A stretch of DNA of 7,670 nucleotides from assembly GCA_031266235.1 (NCBI GenBank), contig JAISBJ010000019.1:1-7670 (forward strand). The letters are read 5' to 3'. Position numbers and translations under genes: made by a program. The notes beneath the pieces were generated by a model. The model was given only the letters and a program-made list of their open reading frames with translations, searched no databases and was not told where the DNA came from. This stretch comes from Puniceicoccales bacterium. Lineage in GTDB: Bacteria; Verrucomicrobiota; Verrucomicrobiia; Opitutales; LL51. This document shows positions 1-5,424 of this stretch, piece after piece; within the stretch, counting starts at the first letter, position 1; each line of letters opens with the position of its first letter.

Positions 1-87
1 CATCCGGATTGTAAGGTTGTGCGTCGGAGGGGACGTGTGTATATAATTTGTAAAAGCAATCCGCGATTCAAGGCGCGCCAGGGGTAA
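1..87 (+). CDS. rpmJ: Large-subunit ribosomal protein L36, type B (5' end missing)
   Basis: The window opens inside a reading frame starting HPDCKVV and ending NPRFKARQG before a TAA at 85-87, which gives the last 28 residues of bL36. The RRRGR-VYIICKSNPRFK core matches the type B (YkgO-like) form. The classical zinc protein has a C-x2-C...C-x4-H ligand set. Here the first Cys position is His (HPDC) and the last His is Phe (PRFK), while the two middle Cys remain, so the zinc ribbon is probably lost or weakened. bL36 is a tiny basic protein of the 50S subunit. The start and any promoter lie outside the window. The gene stops 11 bp before rpmE on the same strand, so the two are very likely co-transcribed. 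Identity is firm for so short a piece because both the end motif and the neighbour agree. Confidence 0.9.
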   Translation, partial: HPDCKVVRRRGRVYIICKSNPRFKARQG

Positions 88-98
88 GAGGAGCAGTT

Positions 99-347
99 AT
101 GAAGAAGAGTATTCATCCAGATTTTCGGCCAGTGTGTTTTATTGACGTCTCGACGAAAAAGAAATTTTTGACTGTTTCGGCTTTGCGCTCGAAGCAAAAG
201 GAGGTCATTGATGGCGTAGAGTATGATGTAATTTATCGCGATGTGACGTCGGACTCGCATCCCGCCTACACGGGAGAGAAGCGTTTTGTCGATACTGCCG
301 GTCGCGTCGAAAAATTTCAATCAAAATTTAAAAGAATTAGGAAATAA
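99..347 (+). CDS. rpmE: Large-subunit ribosomal protein L31, type B
   Basis: This 82-residue protein is a full-length bL31 type B (YkgM/RpmE2-like). The N-terminus MKKSIHPDFRPVCF and the SDSHPAYTG motif at residues 52-60 are hallmarks, followed by the F-x-D-x-x-GRV-x-x-F segment at 63-73 and a basic tail. The CxxC zinc motif of type A L31 is absent and only Cys13 is present. The protein sits at the 50S central protuberance and forms an intersubunit bridge. The ATG at 99 is well supported by GAGGAG at 88-93 with a 5-nt spacer. It follows rpmJ by 11 bp; in other bacteria the zinc-free L31 and L36 paralogs are often paired and Zur-controlled, but any Zur site here would lie upstream of the window. 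Whether another L31 or L36 copy exists elsewhere cannot be seen. Confidence 0.96.
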   Translation: MKKSIHPDFRPVCFIDVSTKKKFLTVSALRSKQKEVIDGVEYDVIYRDVTSDSHPAYTGEKRFVDTAGRVEKFQSKFKRIRK

Positions 348-372
348 TTTTGCATAATGCGGCTTTTTTTGG

Positions 373-402
373 AAAAAAACATCGAACTATGACGATTTTT
401 TT
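373..402. terminator. Candidate bidirectional terminator between rpmE and pgk
   Basis: A run of A (373-379), ATCG (381-384), an 8-nt loop, CGAT (393-396) and a run of T (396-402) form a hairpin whose A and T runs can extend the stem past one mismatch. Read on either strand it ends in a U-run, which suits two convergent genes (rpmE stops at 347, pgk at 415). A second T7/A7 pair around 364-379 adds further U-tract. The GC core is only about 4 bp, so strength is uncertain. Confidence 0.45.
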
Positions 403-414
403 AGAATTGCGGTG

Positions 415-1605
415 TTATTGATCGAGGGCGTCGATGCCAGGTAGAATTTTGCCTTCGAGGAATTCGAGGCTAGCACCGCCGCCGGTACTGATGAACGTAA
501 CGTCATTTCCATGGCCACTTTCGTTAATCGCTTTTACGGAATCTCCGCCGCCGATAATTGAAATTGCTTCTCGATTTTTTGCGATTGCTTCGACGACTGC
601 GAAAGTGCCTTTAGCCGCGTCTTTGATTTCGAAAATACCCATGGGGCCGTTGAGGAGAATCGTTTTGGAATTTTGAATCGTTTCGGAAAACAGCGCCACA
701 CTATTAGGGCCAATGTCGATACCACTCATCCCCGCAGGGATATCGAGACCGACAGTCTGAACCGTTCCTATAGCGCGGACGCCAAAATCAATGCGATCGG
801 TTGCAATGGAGTCAATTGGCAACAATAAATTTACATTTTTTTGCTTGGCTTTTTGCAAAGTTGCCCGCGCGACGTCGATTTTGTCGGGTTCCACAAGGCT
901 ATTGCCTGCGGTATGTCCTTGGGCCAGTAAAAATGTATAGGCCATGGCGCCGCCGATAATCATGTTGTCAGCCTTGTCGAGCAGGGCATCGATAACAGAA
1001 ATTTTGTCGCTGACCTTCGCCCCTCCCAAAATTACCGTGAATGGGCGCTTAGGGTTGGCCGTTTTATCTCCGAGGAACTGCAATTCCCGCTCGACCAAAA
1101 ATCCGGCAACTTTCGGTGAAAGAAATTTCGCGATTCCAGCCGTGGACGCGTGGGCTCTATGCGCGCACCCAAATGCGTCATTGACGTAGGTGTCGGCGAG
1201 GGCGGCGAGTTTTTGTGAAAAAATTTCGTCATTATCGGTTTCCTCTTTGTAAAATCGGACGTTTTCCAGGAGCGCGACCGTACCATTTTCCAATGCCTCG
1301 ACCGCTTCCTGAACTTCCGGCCCAATGCAGTCTGGTAAAAACAAAACGGCCCGATGGAGTAATTCCGATAAAACTTTTGCGACGGGTGCCAGTGAATATT
1401 GGGGATCTTTTTTCCCTTTTGGGCGGCCCAAGTGGGATGCTAAAATCACTTTAGCGCCGTGATCGACGAGATACTGGATAGTCGGCAGTGCAGCGGTAAT
1501 GCGCGTTGTATCCGAAACCTGGCCGTTTTCGTCGAGTGGAACATTAAAATCCACTCGTACGAATATCCGGTGCCCCGTCAAATCGATATCCCTTACCGTT
1601 TTCAC
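415..1605 (-). CDS. pgk: Phosphoglycerate kinase
   Basis: The 396-residue product is the usual length for bacterial Pgk, the cytosolic enzyme that transfers phosphate from 1,3-bisphosphoglycerate to ADP in glycolysis. Visible motifs, in order, are [13 protein letters not shown] (16-28), Arg35, the substrate-binding SHLGRP (57-62), ENVRF (114-118), a conserved Arg150, GGAKVSDK (194-201) of the nucleotide lobe, the NGPMG hinge (319-323) with Glu326, and the nucleotide loops GGGDS (352-356) and GGGASLE (375-381). The start is GTG at 1603-1605, fixed by the family N-terminus (MKTVRDIDL). An ATG lies 4 nt upstream but out of frame, and no strong ribosome-binding site is visible. A TATCAT box just upstream has only a short-spaced TTGAAT partner, so a private promoter is unproven. 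The Myb-repeat gene ends 57 bp upstream on the same strand, and read-through is possible. No gap gene is adjacent. Confidence 0.98.
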   Translation of the reverse strand: MKTVRDIDLTGHRIFVRVDFNVPLDENGQVSDTTRITAALPTIQYLVDHGAKVILASHLGRPKGKKDPQYSLAPVAKVLSELLHRAVLFLPDCIGPEVQEAVEALENGTVALLENVRFYKEETDNDEIFSQKLAALADTYVNDAFGCAHRAHASTAGIAKFLSPKVAGFLVERELQFLGDKTANPKRPFTVILGGAKVSDKISVIDALLDKADNMIIGGAMAYTFLLAQGHTAGNSLVEPDKIDVARATLQKAKQKNVNLLLPIDSIATDRIDFGVRAIGTVQTVGLDIPAGMSGIDIGPNSVALFSETIQNSKTILLNGPMGIFEIKDAAKGTFAVVEAIAKNREAISIIGGGDSVKAINESGHGNDVTFISTGGGASLEFLEGKILPGIDALDQ

Positions 1606-1662
1606 GCATCTAATGATACTACTTGTCCTAAAAATTCAAGCTTGAAAAATGAATTACTCGAT

Positions 1663-2415
1663 TCATGTCTTTAAGTCGGCTGGGGACAGTGGGGTTCCTG
1701 ATTGAGCGGCCTGTTGTAGCTGTGGGTCTTCTGATAATTTTGGAAATTGTCGAGCAATGGAATCATCTGAATCACCTATTTCTTCCGTTGGGTTGGGATC
1801 GGCAGAAGGAGGAGCTGCATTGGCTTCTTGGTCAGCTTTTTTCTTCATCAGTTTACACCACTGCTGTCTACATGCTCCTGGAGCATGCTTACCTACGCGT
1901 GATGCAACGATTTTCCAATTATTCTGTCCGAGTTCCTTTACTGTTTGCAATAATAAATTTACTGCTTGCAATAATAAAGCATCCTCCTCTGGAGTCCATG
2001 GATTGTGAACCTCTCTTTTTTCTTTACCTTTCTGATTCAATTTACTTAAATGATTTTGACATGTTTTTTCAGAACGACTAAGGGTTTCTGCAATTTCTTT
2101 CCATGTTTTCTTTTCGACTTTCCTTAACCTGGTAAGTGTTGCATCCTCGTCCGGAGTCCATTTGGATGGCTTACCAAGGGCAACAGGTGCAGCCGATAAC
2201 GCTGGAATAACCAGTGGCGGTGGAATGGGATAAAATCCAGAAAACGAAAAAGGATAATAAGGGGCAACGGGTGCAGCCGATGACGCTGGAATGACCGGCT
2301 GTGGAGCAACCGACTGAGAATCGGGATCCAAACTGGGAGTTGAAGAACTAGCGACGAGCGAAGAGCTTGCTAACAATGTGCTCGAAATGAGCCTTATAAT
2401 ATGAGACTTTTTCAT
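1663..2415 (-). CDS. Exported-looking protein with two Myb/SANT-like repeats
   Basis: No named ortholog is recognised. From the ATG at 2413-2415 the product is 250 residues. Residues 1-24 (MKKSHIIR, then a Ser-rich hydrophobic stretch ending LVAS) look like a Sec signal peptide; a Ser-rich N-terminus is also compatible with a type III secretion signal. A Pro/Ala/Ser-rich linker (about 27-83) contains VIPA-SAAPVA twice. Myb repeat 1 (85-126) has KWTPDED, Trp86 and Trp105. Repeat 2 (139-190) has PWTPEED, Trp140, Trp167 and Trp186, with a 7-residue insertion (LLLQAVN/LLLQTVK) in its first helix. An acidic and then Pro/Gln-rich tail follows. The frame stays open back to a TTG at 2464-2466 and includes an ATG at 2446-2448. 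I chose the third start because it places the signal peptide at the N-terminus. TTGACA at 2448-2453 may be the -35 element of its promoter. Myb repeats normally bind DNA in eukaryotic nuclei, so an export signal suggests action in a host cell, which is inference. A cytoplasmic DNA-binding protein or unusual nucleoid factor is the alternative. Confidence 0.72.
   Translation of the reverse strand: MKKSHIIRLISSTLLASSSLVASSSTPSLDPDSQSVAPQPVIPASSAAPVAPYYPFSFSGFYPIPPPLVIPALSAAPVALGKPSKWTPDEDATLTRLRKVEKKTWKEIAETLSRSEKTCQNHLSKLNQKGKEKREVHNPWTPEEDALLLQAVNLLLQTVKELGQNNWKIVASRVGKHAPGACRQQWCKLMKKKADQEANAAPPSADPNPTEEIGDSDDSIARQFPKLSEDPQLQQAAQSGTPLSPADLKT
1938..1979 (-). repeat. 21-bp in-frame tandem duplication in Myb repeat 2
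   Basis: Two adjacent 21-bp units (1938-1958 and 1959-1979) share 19 or 20 positions; the clear internal difference is T1944 against C1965. In the protein they give LLLQAVN followed by LLLQTVK. Removing one unit restores ordinary Myb spacing (Trp to Trp 20 residues instead of 27), so the extra unit lengthens helix 1 by exactly one heptad. Confidence 0.9.
2178..2297 (-). repeat. 36-bp direct repeat at 84-bp period in the proline-rich linker
   Basis: Positions 2178-2213 and 2262-2297 match at 32 of 36 bases, and all four differences are A/G. Both encode VIPA-S/L-SAAPVA in the linker of the Myb-repeat protein. The period of 84 bp is 28 codons, so the frame is kept. The sequence between the copies encodes a Tyr/Phe/Pro-rich segment and is not obviously repeated. 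Confidence 0.85.
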
Positions 2416-2514
2416 AACGCTTGTACTCTCGCACAATTCGCAGCGCATGTCAAGAAAAATTTTCAAAAATTTTTATTTTCCAGTCGGCTGTAATAAAAAG
2501 AGTAAGAAAAAAGT

Positions 2515-2542
2515 TTGCCCAGCCCAAAAATGATGCTATGAA
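2515..2542 (+). promoter_or_regulatory. Candidate grpE promoter in the divergent gap
   Basis: TTGCCC (2515-2520), a 16-bp spacer and TATGAA (2537-2542) lie 25 bp upstream of the grpE ATG. No CIRCE inverted repeat (TTAGCACTC-N9-GAGTGCTAA) and no clear sigma-32 box are visible, so heat-shock control is not evident from the sequence. The rest of the 2416-2567 gap is A/T-rich and holds the upstream region of the divergent Myb-repeat gene. Confidence 0.3.
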
Positions 2543-2567
2543 ATGACGCATAGCGAATGTTTGTGCC

Positions 2568-3200
2568 ATGAGTACCCAAACCCATCACCCCGAGATTTTA
2601 CCCGAAGAATTGAGCAATCAAGCCGCGGAAAACACTCCCTCGGAATCCCAAGACGCCCAAAATTTGTCTCCGATAAACGGAGAAATCCCCGCTAGTACTG
2701 CGGAAATTCCGCCCGGTGTCGCCGCCGATAGCCTCCAAAATGACCTCCAACAGCTCAAAGAGCAACTCCTCATCGCCCAGGCCGATTTCGATAACTTCCG
2801 CAAGCGCTCCGCCCGCAACCAGGAGGAAATTCGCCGCTTCGCCTGCGCCAACCTGATCGAAGAACTCCTCCCCATCCTCGATAATTTTGAAATTGGTTTA
2901 AAATCTGTAAAAATCGATGGCAATGCTCGCTCGGGATTTCAAATGATTTTTACTCAACTGCAAACGCTGCTCTCCGCCAAGGGCCTCCGGGAAATTAGCG
3001 CGGCCGGCGTGCCCTTCGACCCCCTGCAGCAGGAAGCCGTCGCCTACGTCGACCACCAAACGGTCCCCCAGGAATACGTCGTCGAGACCGTCCGCAAGGG
3101 CTATTTACTCAACGATCGCCTCCTGCGCCCCGCCGCCGTCGTCGTCTCAAAAGGCAAGGCCGCGGAAGAAAATTTGCGGGAATCGTCGGAGGAAAAATAG
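2568..3200 (+). CDS. grpE: GrpE, nucleotide exchange factor for DnaK
   Basis: The 210-residue protein has the GrpE layout. A disordered acidic N-terminus (1-55) leads to a long helix (about 56-92, containing LKEQLLIAQADFDNFRKRSARNQEE) that forms the dimeric stalk, then the four-helix-bundle segment with LLPILDNFE (100-108), and the C-terminal beta wing with G-x-PFDP-x-x-x-EAV (147-158) and the signature VVETVRKGYLLNDRLLRPA (171-189). GrpE dimers open the DnaK nucleotide cleft to release ADP in the cytosol. The ATG at 2568 is the only sensible start, although no good Shine-Dalgarno precedes it. Its TAG is immediately followed by the dnaJ ATG, so the pair is one transcription unit with coupled translation. 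Neither dnaK nor hrcA is adjacent. Confidence 0.97.
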   Translation: MSTQTHHPEILPEELSNQAAENTPSESQDAQNLSPINGEIPASTAEIPPGVAADSLQNDLQQLKEQLLIAQADFDNFRKRSARNQEEIRRFACANLIEELLPILDNFEIGLKSVKIDGNARSGFQMIFTQLQTLLSAKGLREISAAGVPFDPLQQEAVAYVDHQTVPQEYVVETVRKGYLLNDRLLRPAAVVVSKGKAAEENLRESSEEK

Positions 3201-4334
3201 ATGGCGAAGTCCGATTATTACGAAGTGCTGGGGGTCGATAAAAATGCGTCGCCCGAGGAAATAAAAAAGGCCTATCGTAAAATGGCTGTAAAATATCATC
3301 CCGATAAAAATCCAGGGGATAAGTCCGCCGAAGAGAGATTCAAGCAGGCTTCGGAGGCCTACGAAGTCCTCAAAGATGAGCAAAAACGCGCCACCTACGA
3401 CCAGCACGGCCACGGCGCTTTCGATCCCAGGGGCAGCGGATTTCAAGGGGGGCGCTCGAGTGGCGGCGGCGGATTTCACGATCCCTTTGACATCTTCCGC
3501 GAGGCTTTCGGAGAAGGAGGTGGGATTTTTGGCGATCTTTTCGGCGGGGGAGCTCGCCAGCGTTCCGCAAAACAGGACGGCGCCGATTTGCGCTACGACC
3601 TCGAAATTACCCTCCGCGAAGCCTTTGCGGGGGCCGAAAAAACATTGCGCTACGACCGCCACGTTTCCTGTTCCCATTGCGGCGGCAGCGGTGCCGAAAA
3701 AGGTTCCAAAGCGGTTTCCTGCGCGACTTGTAAAGGCACGGGGGTTTTGACGATGTCCCAGGGATTTTTTTCGATGCGGCAGACCTGTCCCGATTGCCAG
3801 GGCGCGGGGACGAAAATCGCCCATCCTTGCCGAGCCTGTGCGGGCATGGGTTGCATCGTCGATTCAACGAAAACAAAAGTACAAATCCCAGCCGGCGTTG
3901 CCCACGGTATGAAGTTGCGCCTCGGCGGTTTCGGGGAAGCGGGGAGTCGCGGCGGCCGCGGTGGCGACCTGTTCGTCGTGGTTTTTATTAAGGCGGACAA
4001 ACAGTTTGAGCGCGATGGCGACAACCTCCACTGCACCCTTTCCATTCCCTTTCCGCTGGCGGCGCTCGGCGGCGAGATCAACATCAAGACCATCGACGCG
4101 GAGGCGGTTTTACAAATTCCTTCCGGGACGCAGCCCAGTGCGATTTTGCGCATGCGGGGCTACGGCATGCCGAATTTTTCGACGACCAAGCGCGGCGATC
4201 AGCTGGTCCACATTGAGGTTGAGGTCCCAAAAAAATTGACGTCGGAGCAGCGGGCGAAACTCGAGGCCTTCGCAATTTCCCTCGGCGAGGACAATAAATC
4301 CTGGTTTTCCAAACTCAAAGATAGTTTCAAATAA
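3201..4334 (+). CDS. dnaJ: Chaperone protein DnaJ (Hsp40, type I)
   Basis: The 377-residue protein carries all type I DnaJ parts. The J domain spans 1-70 with the catalytic HPD at 33-35, which stimulates DnaK ATPase. A Gly/Phe-rich region covers about 71-125. Four CxxCxGxG zinc motifs begin at Cys157, Cys174, Cys196 and Cys210; the last reads CRACAGMG, so both zinc centres are intact. The substrate-binding C-terminal domains follow, with VQIPAG (227-232) and LRMRGYGMP (316-324). The ATG abuts the grpE stop, and GGAGGA at 3188-3193 inside the end of grpE is its ribosome-binding site. The last 29 codons with the stop lie within copy 1 of the 148-bp-period duplication, and a broken second copy of this end follows downstream. 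It converges on the TPR gene ending at 4499. Confidence 0.98.
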   Translation: MAKSDYYEVLGVDKNASPEEIKKAYRKMAVKYHPDKNPGDKSAEERFKQASEAYEVLKDEQKRATYDQHGHGAFDPRGSGFQGGRSSGGGGFHDPFDIFREAFGEGGGIFGDLFGGGARQRSAKQDGADLRYDLEITLREAFAGAEKTLRYDRHVSCSHCGGSGAEKGSKAVSCATCKGTGVLTMSQGFFSMRQTCPDCQGAGTKIAHPCRACAGMGCIVDSTKTKVQIPAGVAHGMKLRLGGFGEAGSRGGRGGDLFVVVFIKADKQFERDGDNLHCTLSIPFPLAALGGEINIKTIDAEAVLQIPSGTQPSAILRMRGYGMPNFSTTKRGDQLVHIEVEVPKKLTSEQRAKLEAFAISLGEDNKSWFSKLKDSFK

Positions 4335-4350
4335 AACGCCGTTTCGCAAT

Positions 4351-4376
4351 TTATTTCTTGACATCACACTCGGATT
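4351..4376 (-). pseudogene. Vestigial 3' end of the TPR gene in copy 1
   Basis: This 26-bp segment of copy 1 would read SECDVKK-stop on the minus strand, identical in protein to the live end of the TPR gene at 4499-4524, with one synonymous Cys codon difference (TGT against TGC). It lies beyond that gene's stop and is not translated with it. Confidence 0.75.
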
Positions 4377-4395
4377 AGTTGGATTGGTTTTTTAG

Positions 4396-4482
4396 CAGCG
4401 GACGAAACTCGAGGCCTTCACGATTTCCCTCGGCGAAGACAATAAATCCTGGTTTTCCAAACTCAAAGATAGTTTCAAATAA
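4396..4482 (+). pseudogene. Duplicated dnaJ C-terminus, not attached to a gene
   Basis: Copy 2 still encodes 28 residues and a TAA matching the end of DnaJ (QRTKLEAF... to ...KLKDSFK). Two substitutions are Ala to Thr, and Glu GAG to GAA is silent. It is preceded by an in-frame TAG (4393-4395) and lies in a different frame from dnaJ itself, so it is a remnant without a start. The preserved frame suggests the duplication is recent. Confidence 0.8.
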
Positions 4483-4498
4483 AACGCCATTTCGCAAT

Positions 4499-5152
4499 TT
4501 ATTTCTTGACATCGCACTCGGATTGAACTTTATCCAATTCCGGAGTGATCACGTCGAGGAATTCCCGGAATTCGGCATTGCTTTCGCTGTGGCGCTCGCA
4601 AATTTCCTTGGCATGCGCCAGAACGCGTAGCGCCCGTTTGGGTCGCTCGTTTTCGTAGTAGCATCGCCCCGCGGAAAATAATATGGACGGATTGTCCGGG
4701 AAAATGTTGAGAATGAAGTCGTAGAGCTGCGACCCCATGTCGATGTTCAGGGTCGAAAGCGCCTCGGCCAGACGCAAATAGGCGTAGGGATTGGGTATGT
4801 TCCGCGGCGACAGCAGGATCAGAAATTGGAATAACTTGGCCGCGTCCGCTGCCTTGCCCGCCGCCATGAAAGTTTCGGCGAAGTCGCCCAAAATTTGGAT
4901 GTCATTTTCGCTGGCTTCGGTCAGTACCCGCTGCAAATCCTGGCTCTCCGCCTGCGTGAATAGGCGCTCCAAAACCGCCGCACACCCGGGATCCGTGCAG
5001 TATAATTCGAGCGCCGCCCGATACAACATCCCCAAAAATGGTATGCCCGTTTGCCCGTTCACCGGCCTTAAACCGAGCTCAGTTTGGGATATTTCCTGCG
5101 TCAAAACTTCGAGCTTTTTGCAAAATTGATCTATTTTTCCACTCGCATCCAT
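4499..5152 (-). CDS. TPR protein resembling LcrH/SycD type III secretion chaperones
   Basis: From the ATG at 5150-5152 the product is 217 residues (MDASGKIDQF...). An open frame extends 9 codons further to a TTG at 5177-5179, but that extension is AT-rich. I prefer the ATG, though neither start has a clear Shine-Dalgarno. The N-terminal third is unassigned. Three TPR-like units then follow, at about 85-118, 121-154 and 155-188: ILGDFAETFMAAGKAADAAK, then YAYLRLAEALSTLN, then PSILFSAGRCYYENERPKRA, closing with a helix containing EFREFLDVI. The pattern (AxxFxxxGKxxDAxKLFQxLxxLxP, then PxxxxxAGRCYxxxERPxxAL) and short overall size recall class II translocator chaperones such as SycD. This rests on pattern memory only, and a generic TPR scaffold is the alternative. 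There are no membrane segments or signal peptide. Its last codons lie in copy 2 of the duplication, and candidate promoters lie at 5281-5342. Confidence 0.7.
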   Translation of the reverse strand: MDASGKIDQFCKKLEVLTQEISQTELGLRPVNGQTGIPFLGMLYRAALELYCTDPGCAAVLERLFTQAESQDLQRVLTEASENDIQILGDFAETFMAAGKAADAAKLFQFLILLSPRNIPNPYAYLRLAEALSTLNIDMGSQLYDFILNIFPDNPSILFSAGRCYYENERPKRALRVLAHAKEICERHSESNAEFREFLDVITPELDKVQSECDVKK

Positions 5153-5230
5153 AAGTTCAAAAATTAAAAATTTTCCCAACTTTGGAAAGTTTATTTTGTT
5201 ATCTTTCGGTAAATTGCAAGGTAAAACGCG

Positions 5231-5247
5231 TAAAATCGGTGATTTTA
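5231..5247. promoter_or_regulatory. Perfect 7-3-7 inverted repeat in the TPR gene leader
   Basis: TAAAATC-GGT-GATTTTA is a perfect inverted repeat with a 3-nt centre. It lies about 60 nt downstream of the predicted transcription start for the TPR gene and about 80 bp before its ATG. It could be an operator for a dimeric repressor or a small RNA hairpin. With A/T-rich arms, chance occurrence is not excluded. Confidence 0.35.
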
Positions 5248-5280
5248 GTGAAAATTACTTATGGGCCGCGGCGCTAAAAT

Positions 5281-5310
5281 TTGACGTGCCGGTCGCCCCT
5301 CCCCTATACT
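5281..5310 (+). promoter_or_regulatory. Candidate plus-strand promoter facing dnaX antisense
   Basis: TTGACG (5281-5286), an 18-bp spacer and TATACT (5305-5310) make a good sigma-70-like promoter by sequence. No plus-strand gene lies downstream: the transcript would start near 5317, meet a CTTGA...TCAAG stem with a T-run at 5344-5351, and then run antisense to the 3' end of dnaX. It may give a short or antisense RNA, or be fortuitous. Confidence 0.35.
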
Positions 5311-5313
5311 TTC

Positions 5314-5342
5314 ATTCTTGAAAAATATTTTACCTATGTCAA
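5314..5342 (-). promoter_or_regulatory. Candidate promoter for the TPR gene
   Basis: Read on the minus strand, TTGACA (5337-5342) is a perfect -35 box, followed by a 17-bp spacer and AAGAAT (5314-5319) as a 4/6 -10 box. Transcription would start near 5307 and leave a leader of about 155 nt before the ATG at 5152. It overlaps the plus-strand candidate, so the two could not be occupied at the same time. Confidence 0.45.
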
Positions 5343-5424
5343 GCTTTTTTTACGACTAAAATTTTCCGCTGCGCACATAGAGCCGGCGCCGATCATGCGA
5401 AGGCCGCGTGAAATATTATCGCCG

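Larger units (their letters stand above)
4246..4524. repeat. Tandem duplication of the dnaJ / TPR-gene convergent 3' ends
   Basis: Copy 1 (4246-4376) and copy 2 (4394-4524) are 131 bp each and differ at six positions, all A/G. They are separated by a 17-bp unmatched spacer (4377-4393), giving a period of 148 bp. Each copy holds the last codons of dnaJ (+), the short intergenic stretch and the last codons (SECDVKK-stop) of the opposing TPR gene (-). As a result dnaJ ends in copy 1 and the TPR gene ends in copy 2, and each has a dead duplicate of its end in the other copy. Confidence 0.95.
5153..5424. other. 272-bp spacer between the TPR gene and dnaX
   Basis: No protein gene is supported here. 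On the minus strand an unbroken frame of 20 codons begins at about 5397, but it has no ribosome-binding site. The left half is A/T-rich and contains the inverted repeat at 5231-5247. The middle contains overlapping candidate promoters on both strands, and the right part is GC-rich downstream of the dnaX stop without a convincing terminator hairpin. I looked for SRP RNA, which often neighbours dnaX, and for tRNA signatures, and saw none. Confidence 0.5.

Noticed and set aside
1635..1646. 12-bp perfect palindrome TTCAAGCTTGAA upstream of pgk
   Set aside because: It is short and has no loop or T-run to make it a terminator; an operator role is possible but nothing else supports it.
1665..2081. 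138-codon plus-strand frame opposite the Myb-repeat gene, with hydrophobic stretches
   Set aside because: It is antisense to a gene with clear domains; the Leu/Ile runs follow from the reverse complement of Asn/Lys/Glu-rich codons, and there is no supported start.
2416..2567. CIRCE or sigma-32 heat-shock control upstream of grpE
   Set aside because: No TTAGCACTC/GAGTGCTAA inverted repeat and no CTTGAA/CCCCAT pair is present in the gap.
4379..4630. 83-codon plus-strand frame over the duplication and the end of the TPR gene
   Set aside because: It reads the duplicated dnaJ tail in the wrong frame and then runs antisense through the TPR gene, with no ribosome-binding site or family resemblance.
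5335..5397. Small minus-strand frame of 20 codons (MIGAGSM...) just after dnaX
   Set aside because: It has no ribosome-binding site and no recognisable family, it ends within the predicted TPR promoter, and open frames of this size are expected by chance.
5153..5424. SRP RNA (ffs) or a tRNA next to dnaX
   Set aside because: The conserved SRP Alu-free core (GUUUACCAGGUCAGG...GGAAGCAGCC type) is not seen on either strand, and no cloverleaf or TTCGA-type arm is visible.
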